Below are positions 24,150-32,503 of a DNA stretch of 41,876 nucleotides, in pieces. Source of the stretch: Nannocystis exedens (GTDB lineage: Bacteria > Myxococcota_A > Polyangia > Polyangiales > Polyangiaceae); NCBI GenBank assembly GCA_945861885.1, contig CAMAVR010000029.1, positions 1 to 41,876 on the forward strand, in the 5' to 3' direction. The notes below the pieces were generated by a model. That model saw only the letters and a program-made list of their open reading frames with translations. It was not told where the DNA came from and did not search any database. The translations under genes and the position numbers were made by a program. How positions within the stretch are numbered: the first letter of the stretch is position 1; every line of letters begins with the position of its first letter.

Positions 24150-25052
24150 TTAATTGCACGTACCTGGGAATGGCACATACGGCGGAATTAGCCCGTTAAC
24201 AGCCTTTTTTATCGGCGGGGTGATCGCCGCAACAAGCTGATTTTTCAGAGCCGGAACGACCAAATTAACAATGTAGCCATATCCGCTCGGAATTGAAGAC
24301 GAGAGGTCGCAAGTCACATTCTTCGCCGCAAAGTGAAGATGCCCGAGTTGAAGCCCTTCTAGCGCCACGCCAGGCGCTGCCGATGCGCACGTCCCCGAAC
24401 ACTGATTCATCGTGGCGGCGCCGCTCAAATCGTTGACCGAGCAGCGGGCGTGAGATTGCCAGACGGTGTACGTTTTTGTCCCGTTAATCGACGTGCATTT
24501 CGCTTTGACCGCCATCCCTTCAAGGCTCACGACAAGCGGCTGTAAGAGCTGCGCCATCGTATTTGCGGCCCCGTGATACGAACAGGTGTTGGTGTACGAA
24601 GGCCAAGCCTGGCCACCCGGCTGCGTGAAACCGCAGGCCTGCGTCCCCGGAGTCGCAGACATCGTAGCTTCAACGGGCGCATCAAACTGCATCGACGACA
24701 AGCCGGTCATGTCTTGAGCCGTCGCGTGAAAATAAAAGTCTTTGCATTGGCCGAGCATCAGCCCGCAAAATTCGTCACCGCCGTATTTGCAGCCGATTTT
24801 GATATCGCCCTGCCACACCATCGGCCACGGATCGAGCCCGTTGTCGATCGCAACTTTGGGCCACGCTTCGTTCAAAACAGGCGTCAAAACCTGAAACAGA
24901 TTGTTGACCTGTTGAGTCGCGACGTTCATCGCGCAGACCGGCGCTTCGGCAAAGGCGTCGCGCGGCGCGCCGAAAATCGCGGCACCAAGCGCTGCGATGA
25001 TCATCGAACCACCAATCGATTTTACGATGGACGGCAGATACGGAAATTTCAT
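24150..25052 (-). CDS. Secreted cysteine-rich hypothetical protein
   Basis: Starting at the ATG at 25052 (preceded by GGGGGGG), the protein has an N-terminal signal (MKFPYLPSIVKSIGG, then a hydrophobic stretch to DAFAEAP). The mature part of about 260 residues has roughly a dozen Cys, many as likely disulfides, for example FCGLMLGQCKDF and CSGTCASAAPG. The C-terminus has amphipathic helices (VVPALKNQLVAAI, IKKAVNGLIPP). The frame opens at 25139, but that extension lacks a signal. I recognise no family; a lipid-binding (TULIP-like) fold is one possibility, offered without firm evidence. It follows the PARG-like gene's upstream side, same strand, with 28 bases between. Confidence 0.6.
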   Translation of the reverse strand: MKFPYLPSIVKSIGGSMIIAALGAAIFGAPRDAFAEAPVCAMNVATQQVNNLFQVLTPVLNEAWPKVAIDNGLDPWPMVWQGDIKIGCKYGGDEFCGLMLGQCKDFYFHATAQDMTGLSSMQFDAPVEATMSATPGTQACGFTQPGGQAWPSYTNTCSYHGAANTMAQLLQPLVVSLEGMAVKAKCTSINGTKTYTVWQSHARCSVNDLSGAATMNQCSGTCASAAPGVALEGLQLGHLHFAAKNVTCDLSSSIPSGYGYIVNLVVPALKNQLVAAITPPIKKAVNGLIPPYVPFPGTCN

Positions 25053-25165
25053 GACCCCCCCCAAGTCGCAACGATCAACCGCGACGGCGATGACGGTAAG
25101 CTTGGTTGGGCGTTCCGTCCACGGAGGTGATCGACACACGGTGTCGATAGGGCCCCCAGATCTAC

Positions 25166-26869
25166 CTACCTTGCCCGCGTTATGAGCAGACTTTTCAAAT
25201 GCAATTCAACGCCGGGCGGCGCCGGAAAATCGGACGGCTCGGGCATCTCTTTCATTTGCGAAAACTCGACGTTCGCTTTGCGCGCGGCATCGTGCATCAA
25301 TCGACGAAACTTTTGATGCGAAATGCCTCGGTTATTACTGCACGCGAGCAGCTTCCCGCCGGGGCGAACGAGCTGAAGGACGGCCGCCGCTAAGTCTGCG
25401 TAATCGTTCGATGACGAAAAACGCGATTTTTTTGTCGTCGAATAGCTCGGCGGGTCGAGAATCACGAAATCGAACGGTCGCTCTTTGGTGCGGGCGCGCG
25501 CAATCCACGCGAAAACATCGTCGGCAACAAACTGGTGCTCACCTGAATCGATCACTCCCGCAGCGATCATATTTTCGCGGCCGCGTTCGAGGACGTTCGA
25601 CGACACATCGACGCTCACCGTTCGCCATGCGCCTCCAAGCGCCGCCGAAACGCTAAAGCCGCACGTGTACGCGAACAGATTGAGCACATTCTGACCTCCG
25701 ACGAGTTCGCGCACTTTCGCGCGGTTCGATCGTTGATCGAGAAAAATACCGGTCGACAAACCATCAGCGAGGCGCACGAGAGTTGGCGCTCCCGATTCGA
25801 AAATCGCGAACGATTCGGGCGCCGGCGTGCCGCGGACCGGCTCTTTCGGCGCAAATTCTTCGCGGCGCGCATCGACAATTGTGTTTGCCTGTCGCGGGCG
25901 CACTTTTAGATAAATCCCGCTAAAACCGAGCGCAAAAATTGCATCCAATACGCGTGACCGGCGCGCCTCGGCGCTCCATGGGCCATCTTCGCCGTAGAGC
26001 TGCGCGACCGCGTAGTCGTCGTACACATCGACCGCGAGTCCGGGAAGGCCGTCACCTTCTTCGTTGATAAGGCGAAACGCCGTCGTGTCGCCGCTGCGAC
26101 CAAGCGAATACCGCCGCTCCGCCGCACGGACGATCGCGCGCGTGAGAAGATCGTCGTCGTCGTATATCCCTTCGCCGCGGTAGCCGTGTTCAAGCCAGTC
26201 GGCAAATTCACGCGGAAGTGGCGCCGCAAATCGAAGCGGTTTTCCTGTTGTCGGATGCGCGATCGAAAGCGAAAGAGCGTGAAGCAGCAGACGCGATGCG
26301 AGAGAAGTTCCGTACACAGCGTCGCCTGCTATCGGCGCTCCCGCATGCGCAAGTTGAACGCGCGCTTGATGCGTGCGCCCCGTTTCGAGCTTCAACTTTA
26401 GAAGCGCTCTTTCGCCGTTCGATTCGCCAACTTTCACGGTTGTGATCGCCTCTTGCCCGCGCTTGTCGGTCGGCTTCACAACATCGACGCGTCCGCCAGT
26501 CCCCGGCGCGAGATGATCGCGCAGCGTCGCGCGCTCACCGCGTTTCCATCCGGTCACGCCGGCGACATACTCTTTGACAACCGACCGCCCCTCGAACTGT
26601 TTGGCAAGTGAGCCATTGACTTCGCGACGCTTTGAAAAGAGCAAAATTCCAGACGTTTCGCGATCGAGGCGCTGATGAACGCCGAGATACACCGCCGCGC
26701 CATCTCGCGCTTCAAGATGCACTTTCAGGCGCGAGACGATGTCGTCAGGGCGTGAACTATCGGCCGCTTGGCTCGAAATGCCGACCGGCTTGTCGACGAC
26801 AATAATGTCGTCGTCTTCGTAGACGATCCATTCGGCGCGAAACGTCGGCCACGCGAGCTCGCGGTTCAC
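25166..26869 (-). CDS. Fused RluA-type pseudouridine synthase and RlmI-like rRNA methyltransferase
   Basis: Residues about 10-235 are an RluA-type pseudouridine synthase: VVDKPVGISSQ, the catalytic Asp69 in HQRLDRETSG, and GRTHQARVQLAHAGAPI. Residues about 250-567 are a class I SAM-dependent methyltransferase like RlmI/RlmK: GDGLPGLAVDVYDDYAV, LDQRSNR, LNLFAYTCGFSVSAALGG (SAM site) and VILDPPSYS (catalytic site for cytosine-C5 or related base). Both domains modify rRNA, so the fusion would combine two modification steps in one protein. It starts with a GTG (26869) overlapping the uup stop by four bases, implying coupling. All key motifs look intact. The exact sites modified are unknown. Confidence 0.88.
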   Translation of the reverse strand: MNRELAWPTFRAEWIVYEDDDIIVVDKPVGISSQAADSSRPDDIVSRLKVHLEARDGAAVYLGVHQRLDRETSGILLFSKRREVNGSLAKQFEGRSVVKEYVAGVTGWKRGERATLRDHLAPGTGGRVDVVKPTDKRGQEAITTVKVGESNGERALLKLKLETGRTHQARVQLAHAGAPIAGDAVYGTSLASRLLLHALSLSIAHPTTGKPLRFAAPLPREFADWLEHGYRGEGIYDDDDLLTRAIVRAAERRYSLGRSGDTTAFRLINEEGDGLPGLAVDVYDDYAVAQLYGEDGPWSAEARRSRVLDAIFALGFSGIYLKVRPRQANTIVDARREEFAPKEPVRGTPAPESFAIFESGAPTLVRLADGLSTGIFLDQRSNRAKVRELVGGQNVLNLFAYTCGFSVSAALGGAWRTVSVDVSSNVLERGRENMIAAGVIDSGEHQFVADDVFAWIARARTKERPFDFVILDPPSYSTTKKSRFSSSNDYADLAAAVLQLVRPGGKLLACSNNRGISHQKFRRLMHDAARKANVEFSQMKEMPEPSDFPAPPGVELHLKSLLITRAR

Positions 26870-28815
26870 GATCGCTTTGCCTCCCGACGCGCTTCGAGCT
26901 CTTCCCAGCGCGCCGTGATTTTCGCTACGGTGGCGCGTGCGCGATCGAGCTCGGCGATCAGTGCAGGCCCTTCCGAAGCACGCTCAGTGTAGAGCGTCGG
27001 CGACGCGAGCGCGGTCTCGAGGCGCTGAACTTCCTCTTCAGCGGCGCTGACCGTTTCAAAAATTTTGTCGAGCTCGAGCCGCTCTGTAAACGTGAGCGGC
27101 TTTAACCCGAGGGCCGCGATTGCACTCTTCTCCACAACGTTTGCTCGGGGGACCGGCGGAGGAGCCATCGCAGCTGCTTTTTGCCCCTCTGCCTCAGCCT
27201 TCAGCGCACGGTACATATCGTAGTTGCCGGGGTAGAGCGTCACATCGACACTGCCGCGCTCGTTCGGTTCGAACGCGAGAATCGCCGTGGCGACGCAGTT
27301 CAAAAAGTAGCGATCGTGCGACACGATAAGCGAGCAGCCTGGCCACGAGCCGATCCAATTTTCGAGCGCGCGCAGCGTTGGCACATCGAGATCGTTTGTA
27401 GGCTCATCCAAAAGGAGCATATTTGCGCCTGTTTTTAGCATTTTTGCGAGCGCCACGCGCGCCCGCTCGCCGCCCGAAAGCGCGCCGACTTTTTGCCGCT
27501 GCTTCGACGGCTCAAACATAAACTGTTCGAGATACGTTCGCAGATCGATCGTCCCGCCGCCGATGCGCACCTGCCCACCACCTGTTCGCTCTGCCCCTTC
27601 GCGTTCGGCGACATTGTCGAACACCGACCATTCGTCGATAAGCTGCGCGCGCGCCTGATCGAAGTAGGCAATCTTCGTCTGCGCCCCGAGCACAACGCTC
27701 CCCGATGCAGGCGCCAATTCGCCCGAGATAAGCTTCAAAAGCGTTGTTTTTCCCGTCCCATTGGGACCGATGATACCGATGCGATCGCCCGATACCATGT
27801 GCAACGTCAAGTTCTCGAAGAGCACGCGCGCGTCGATGCTCGCACCGGCTTTGTGTAGCTCCAAAATCGTTCGGCCCGTGCGCACCGCCCCCGCTTCGAT
27901 TTTCATCGCCACTCGCGCTTCGGGCGCGTCGATTGCAATCACCGCTTCGGCCCGCTGAATGCGCGCCTTCTGCTTTGTCGAACGAGCTTGCGCACCGCGA
28001 CGAAGCCACGCCTGCTCGCGGCGAATCAAGTTCTGACGGTTGGCCTCGACGCGCTCTTCTTGCGCGATCATTTCGGCCTTTTTCTCGAGATAATCGGTGT
28101 AATCGCCTTCAAACTCAACGAGCTTTGAGCGGTCGAGCTCGATGATTCGATCGGCAATCGCGTCGAGCACATAGCGATCGTGCGTGACAACAAGCACAGC
28201 GCCGCGAAACGACTGCACGAGATACTCTTCGAGCCATTCAATCGTGTCGGCATCGAGATGGTTCGTCGGTTCGTCGAGAATCGCGAGCGCCGGCTGCGCT
28301 ACAAGTACGCGCGCCAATGCCACACGACGCCGCTCGCCGCCGCTCATCGTATCGACAATCCGATCGGGATCGGCAATCCCCAGCTTTTCGAGCATCTGCT
28401 CGGCGCGATGGCGCTGCTCCCAGCCGCCCAAATGGTCAATTTGTTCGGCTAGCTCAGCCTGCTCATGAACGAGCTCTCCGTCACCCGCTTCGATCGCGCG
28501 CGTTACTTCTGCGTGACGTGTTGTCGCCGCTTTCCACGAGCTGAGCCCCTCTTCAACAATTTCGCGCGCGGTCGCACCCGCGGTAAGCTCCGGCTCTTGC
28601 GCCAAATAGAGCATCGAAGCGCCTCGACGGCGATCGATAACACCGGTGTCTGCCGTCTCCAAACCGGCTAAAATCCGCAGCAGAGTCGATTTGCCGGCCC
28701 CGTTGGCACCGAGCAGGCCGACGCGTTCGCCCGATCGCACCGTGATCGACACATCGTCGAACAGGAGCTGCGGCCCATACGCTTTCGACACTCCGCGTGC
28801 GCTCAAAACTGGCAT
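26866..28815 (-). CDS. uup: ABC-F family ATPase, Uup type
   Basis: Two ATP-binding cassettes without membrane domains. The first has Walker A GANGAGKST (36-44), signature MSGGERRRVALARVL and Walker B LAILDEPTNHLD; the second has GPNGTGKTT, LSGGERARVALAKML and NMLLLDEPTNDLD. The linker between them is charged and helical (NRQNLIRREQAWLRRGAQ), and a C-terminal coiled-coil domain (ERLELDKIFETVSAAEEE) is diagnostic of Uup. ABC-F proteins bind ribosomes at the E site or act in ribosome or DNA maintenance; Uup deletion in E. coli affects transposon excision. The 649-residue length fits. Coupled with the rRNA-modifying fusion downstream. Confidence 0.93.
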   Translation of the reverse strand: MPVLSARGVSKAYGPQLLFDDVSITVRSGERVGLLGANGAGKSTLLRILAGLETADTGVIDRRRGASMLYLAQEPELTAGATAREIVEEGLSSWKAATTRHAEVTRAIEAGDGELVHEQAELAEQIDHLGGWEQRHRAEQMLEKLGIADPDRIVDTMSGGERRRVALARVLVAQPALAILDEPTNHLDADTIEWLEEYLVQSFRGAVLVVTHDRYVLDAIADRIIELDRSKLVEFEGDYTDYLEKKAEMIAQEERVEANRQNLIRREQAWLRRGAQARSTKQKARIQRAEAVIAIDAPEARVAMKIEAGAVRTGRTILELHKAGASIDARVLFENLTLHMVSGDRIGIIGPNGTGKTTLLKLISGELAPASGSVVLGAQTKIAYFDQARAQLIDEWSVFDNVAEREGAERTGGGQVRIGGGTIDLRTYLEQFMFEPSKQRQKVGALSGGERARVALAKMLKTGANMLLLDEPTNDLDVPTLRALENWIGSWPGCSLIVSHDRYFLNCVATAILAFEPNERGSVDVTLYPGNYDMYRALKAEAEGQKAAAMAPPPVPRANVVEKSAIAALGLKPLTFTERLELDKIFETVSAAEEEVQRLETALASPTLYTERASEGPALIAELDRARATVAKITARWEELEARREAKRS

Positions 28816-28880
28816 AAAGACTTACTGGCTCCTAAATTGCTACAAAGAGATGCGAGCTAAACAGCACGCTGGAGGAAACG

Positions 28881-29195
28881 ATGAGTGATGTTACCGCGCG
28901 AATTCGCGCACTAATCGACGCAAACAAAGTGATGCTGTTTATGAAGGGGACGAAGTCGTTCCCCCAGTGCGGGTTTTCAAACTCGGTTGTGCAGATCCTA
29001 AAACGCGAAGGGGTCGCCTTCGAGACATTCAATGTGCTCGCCGACCCTGAAGTGCGCGAGGGGATTAAACAATTTTCAAACTGGCCAACAATTCCGCAGC
29101 TGTACGTCAACGGCAAGTTCGTCGGCGGCTGCGATATTGTAACCGAAATGCACGAGAGCGGCGACCTCGCAAAAGAGCTCGCCACCTCCTGCTAA
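28881..29195 (+). CDS. grxD: Monothiol glutaredoxin (CGFS type)
   Basis: A 104-residue protein with the monothiol active site CGFS (Cys30) in [11 protein letters not shown], and the glutathione-binding [24 protein letters not shown] glutaredoxins hold and transfer [2Fe-2S] clusters with glutathione. The ATG is preceded by GGAGG at 28871-28875. The size equals the single-domain GrxD of other bacteria. Divergent from uup. Confidence 0.95.
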   Translation: MSDVTARIRALIDANKVMLFMKGTKSFPQCGFSNSVVQILKREGVAFETFNVLADPEVREGIKQFSNWPTIPQLYVNGKFVGGCDIVTEMHESGDLAKELATSC

Positions 29196-29213
29196 ACTGG
29201 GACGCCTACATCT

Positions 29214-29981
29214 CTACATAGAGAGGCCGCCGTCTACGTCGATTGTGCGGCCGTTGAAATAGTCGCATTCGATCGCGAATTTCACGGCGATCCACAAATC
29301 TTCGGGGAGCCCCACTCGCCCGACTGGGATCGCCGCGACTAGCGCGTCGCGCGCTTTTTGGTTCATCCCTTGCGTCATCGGTGTTTCGACCATCCCCGGC
29401 GCGATTGCGGCGACTCGAATGCCGAATGGGGCGAACTCCATGGCCCATGTTCGCGTGTTGGCCGCTAGCGCAGATTTTGCGGCCGAATAGTTCGACTGGC
29501 CGCGATTTCCGTACCGGGCGATGCTCGACATGTTCACGACGATGCCTGGCTTCGACCCTGTTTCGACCATCTTGGCAACGACATCGCGCGCTAGCAGCGT
29601 GGCTCCGGTTAGATTTACGGCAATGACCGCATCCCACTGCTCTTTTGAGAGCGTTTTTACAGCGCCGGTTTCGCGATCTTTTTTCACCAAAAGGCCGTCG
29701 CGGAGAATCCCCGCGTTGTTGATTAGGCCGTTCAATCCGTTCATCTCCCCGTAAGCCCAGGCTACAAATGCTGCGACGTCGGCTTCATCGGCGACGTTCA
29801 ATTTACGCGCAAAAAGCTTGCCGGGCGCCCCTTTTGCCAAGGCCGCCGTCTCCGCGAGACCGGCCTCATTCACGTCGCCAATAGCGACGTGTGCGCCCGC
29901 TTCGGCCAAGCGAAGCGCGAAATGACGCCCCATGCCCCCTGCGGCGCCCGACACAACGATCTTCAAACTATCCAGTTTCAT
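29214..29981 (-). CDS. Short-chain dehydrogenase/reductase (FabG-like SDR)
   Basis: A 255-residue classical SDR: the nucleotide-binding GAAGGMG (near 12-18), LINNAGIL, the Ser of NMSSIARYG and the catalytic YSAAK; the C-terminus GRTIDVDGGLSM is typical. The substrate is unknown; the closest textbook relatives are 3-oxoacyl-ACP reductases. I use the ATG at 29981 (MKLDSLKIVVSG), with GAGG just before it; the open frame extends to 30128, overlapping the divergent ugd gene, which is unlikely. It converges on grxD. Confidence 0.9.
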   Translation of the reverse strand: MKLDSLKIVVSGAAGGMGRHFALRLAEAGAHVAIGDVNEAGLAETAALAKGAPGKLFARKLNVADEADVAAFVAWAYGEMNGLNGLINNAGILRDGLLVKKDRETGAVKTLSKEQWDAVIAVNLTGATLLARDVVAKMVETGSKPGIVVNMSSIARYGNRGQSNYSAAKSALAANTRTWAMEFAPFGIRVAAIAPGMVETPMTQGMNQKARDALVAAIPVGRVGLPEDLWIAVKFAIECDYFNGRTIDVDGGLSM

Positions 29982-30112
29982 CCTCAAAGCTCCCATTTTT
30001 ACGGCATCGCGTGGGCGACGGCTTGTGACCAGTCTCAGTATGCGAGCACGTATATGCCACCGGTTACAAACAGCGTCGACACCCGACCGAACGGCCATTA
30101 CCTTATGCCCGC

Positions 30113-31444
30113 ATGCGTCTTGTAACATTTGGGGTTGGATACGTCGGGCTTGTCACCGGTACGGGCCTAAGTGAGCTTGGGCACGAAGTGCTCTGCGTCG
30201 ATGTTGACGCAAAAAAAGTAGCCGATTTAAACAACGGCGCGGTGCCGATTTACGAGCCAGGGCTCGGCGATCTGATCCGTCGCAACGAGCGAAGCGGCCG
30301 GCTCATATTCGCAACCGACGTGCCTGCGCCGTGGGATGAATCCGACATGTATTTCGTCGCCGTCGGCACTCCGCCGACTGCCGAAGGGGCGGCCGATTTA
30401 ACAGCGGTGTTTGCTGTGGCCGACGCGATAAAACGGATCGCAAAAAAACCGGCGCTCGTTGTCGTAAAGAGCACCGTGCCTGTCGGCACATGCGACGCCG
30501 TCCAGGCGCGTCTCGCAGGGTCAAAAGTCTCGCTCGAAGTCGTGTCGAACCCTGAGTTTCTAAAAGAAGGGGCAGCGATCGAAGATTTCTTTCGCCCCGA
30601 TCGCATCATCCTTGGCGCGCGGAGCGATGCAGCACGCGAGGCGCTTCGCACACTTTATTCGCCGCTGCAGCTGCTCGGTGAGCGCGTCGTCTTTACCGAT
30701 CCGCGTTCGAGCGAGCTTATCAAGTACGCGTCAAACACAATGCTCGCGCTCCGCATTTCGTTCATGAACGAGCTATCGCAGCTGTGCCACGCGACCAACG
30801 CCGACATTCATGCGGTGCGCATGGGCATGGGGGCAGATTCCCGCATCGGAAGGCGCTTTTTGTACGCAGGCCCAGGCTACGGCGGCTCCTGCTTCCCCAA
30901 AGATGTCCAGGCGTTATCAGCCCTCGGCCGCGCGCACAACGTGCCGATGCGCCTCGCAGAAGCGGCGCACGAAGCCAACGAAGCGCAAGGCGAGTTTTTG
31001 GCGTCGCTCATCGAGCGAGGGCTCGGCAATCTGAAGGGGAAGACGATTGCGCTGTGGGGCCTCGCGTTCAAACCGGAAACGGACGACGTGCGCGAGTCGC
31101 CTGCGATCAAACTGGCGAACAGGCTTCTCGACAAGGGTGCCACGATCACCGGGCACGACCCCGAAGCGGCCGATAATTTCGAAAAAATGCTTGGCCGTCC
31201 GGTGCGAATCACGCAAAAAAATTACGACGCACTCGACGGCGCGCACGCGCTCATCGTCCTGACCGAATGGCGGAGCTATCGCGCGCCAAATTTTGCCGAC
31301 ATACGAGCTAGGCTGAAAGATAGCGATGGAAGCGCGCCGCTGGTGCTAGATGCGAGAAACATCTGGCGAGCAAGCGATGTAACAAAAGCCGGTCTCAGGT
31401 ATCAGGGGATAGGCGTAAGAGGCGCAGTCCCAACAGCCCCCTAA
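30113..31444 (+). CDS. ugd: UDP-glucose 6-dehydrogenase
   Basis: Oxidises UDP-glucose to UDP-glucuronate with two NAD+. The 443-residue protein has the N-terminal Rossmann motif FGVGYVGLVTG, the VAVGTPP loop, SNPEFLKEGAAIEDF, and the catalytic Cys260 in GYGGSCFPKD. Later motifs ALWGLAFKPETDDVRESP and ALIVLTEW complete the family. It lies 66 bases before a UDP-glucuronate-epimerase-like gene, with a hexamer repeat between. The pair would supply acidic sugars for capsule, LPS or slime. Confidence 0.95.
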   Translation: MRLVTFGVGYVGLVTGTGLSELGHEVLCVDVDAKKVADLNNGAVPIYEPGLGDLIRRNERSGRLIFATDVPAPWDESDMYFVAVGTPPTAEGAADLTAVFAVADAIKRIAKKPALVVVKSTVPVGTCDAVQARLAGSKVSLEVVSNPEFLKEGAAIEDFFRPDRIILGARSDAAREALRTLYSPLQLLGERVVFTDPRSSELIKYASNTMLALRISFMNELSQLCHATNADIHAVRMGMGADSRIGRRFLYAGPGYGGSCFPKDVQALSALGRAHNVPMRLAEAAHEANEAQGEFLASLIERGLGNLKGKTIALWGLAFKPETDDVRESPAIKLANRLLDKGATITGHDPEAADNFEKMLGRPVRITQKNYDALDGAHALIVLTEWRSYRAPNFADIRARLKDSDGSAPLVLDARNIWRASDVTKAGLRYQGIGVRGAVPTAP

Positions 31445-31447
31445 TGA

Positions 31448-31481
31448 CCGTACACGTGCCCGTGCCCGTAAACGTGCCCGG
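31448..31481 (-). repeat. Hexamer-phased intergenic repeat, copy 6
   Basis: On the minus strand: CC, then A-B-A-A, GTGTAC and GG. It begins four bases after the ugd stop codon and lies between ugd and the epimerase gene. Confidence 0.88.
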
Positions 31482-31510
31482 CAGTTGAAGCGCCAACGAA
31501 GAGATCCCGA

Positions 31511-32464
31511 ATGAATCAATGGCTAGTAACAGGTGGCGTAGGGTTCATCGGCTACCATCTAACAAGAGCCCTTCTAGCCCAAGGCGATCGCGTCGTGGTG
31601 CTGGACGACTTCAGCAACGCGCCGTACCCTGAAGCCGAAAAAAGGCGAAATCAGGCTGATTTGTTGGCCGAATTTCCGCACGTCGAGATCGTCACCGGCT
31701 GCGTGACCGACCGCGCAAAGTGTGCCCCGCTCTTCAAAAATGTCGATGGCGTCATCCACCTTGCGGGCCTAGCGGGCGTTCGCCCATCGTTTGCCGCGCC
31801 GGCGCACTATTCGCGCATTAACACGGAGGGGACGGCGATGATGTTCGATTTGGCGAACAAAGCGAACATCAAAAAAATTCTGTTCGCATCGAGTTCGTCG
31901 GTATACGGCAATTCGACACCGCTCCCGGCGCACGAAGAATCACCTGCAATCGTCCCTAATTCGCCCTATGCCGCATCGAAACGCGCGGCCGAACTCATGA
32001 CAAGCGCGCTGTGCCTCATCGCCCCCGAGATGGTCTGCACCGGCCTTCGATTTTTCACCGTGTACGGCCCGCGCCAACGCCCTGAAATGGCAATCACGCT
32101 TTTCATGCGAGCCGTTCTCGCAGAGCAGCCGATCGTGATGTTCGGCGACGGGTCCATGCAGCGCGACTTCACACACGTCGACGACATCGTGCGAGGCGTA
32201 ATTGCCGCAACAAAGCGGACCGAGCCAGGCTACCGCGATTACAATCTAGGCTCAGGCGCACCGGTAACACTAAAAGACCTCGTATCAAAAATAGGCATCG
32301 CCGCAGGGAAAACACCGATTGTCAAATCGGCGCCCCAACCGATAGGCGATGTAGACGCAACATTCGCTGACATAACGCGAGCGCAAAAAGAGCTAAACTG
32401 GGCCCCCCAAATCAAGCTAACCGAAGGCCTAAACACCGTCCGCAACTGGGTGTCGCGGACGTAA
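31511..32464 (+). CDS. NAD-dependent epimerase, UDP-glucuronate 4-epimerase-like
   Basis: An extended SDR of 317 residues: VTGGVGFIGYHLTRAL (nucleotide site), FASSSSVYGN, the catalytic Tyr153-Lys157 in SPYAASK, and RFFTVYGPRQRPEM, the signature of UDP-glucuronate/UDP-glucose epimerases. QRDFTHVDDIVRG is also diagnostic. Following ugd it most likely converts UDP-glucuronate to UDP-galacturonate. A UDP-glucose 4-epimerase remains possible. It is in the same orientation as ugd, probably cotranscribed unless the intervening repeat interferes. Confidence 0.87.
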   Translation: MNQWLVTGGVGFIGYHLTRALLAQGDRVVVLDDFSNAPYPEAEKRRNQADLLAEFPHVEIVTGCVTDRAKCAPLFKNVDGVIHLAGLAGVRPSFAAPAHYSRINTEGTAMMFDLANKANIKKILFASSSSVYGNSTPLPAHEESPAIVPNSPYAASKRAAELMTSALCLIAPEMVCTGLRFFTVYGPRQRPEMAITLFMRAVLAEQPIVMFGDGSMQRDFTHVDDIVRGVIAATKRTEPGYRDYNLGSGAPVTLKDLVSKIGIAAGKTPIVKSAPQPIGDVDATFADITRAQKELNWAPQIKLTEGLNTVRNWVSRT

Positions 32465-32503
32465 TAGCCATTTTCGCGGGCGCGTCGCACACGCGAGAGA
32501 TGT

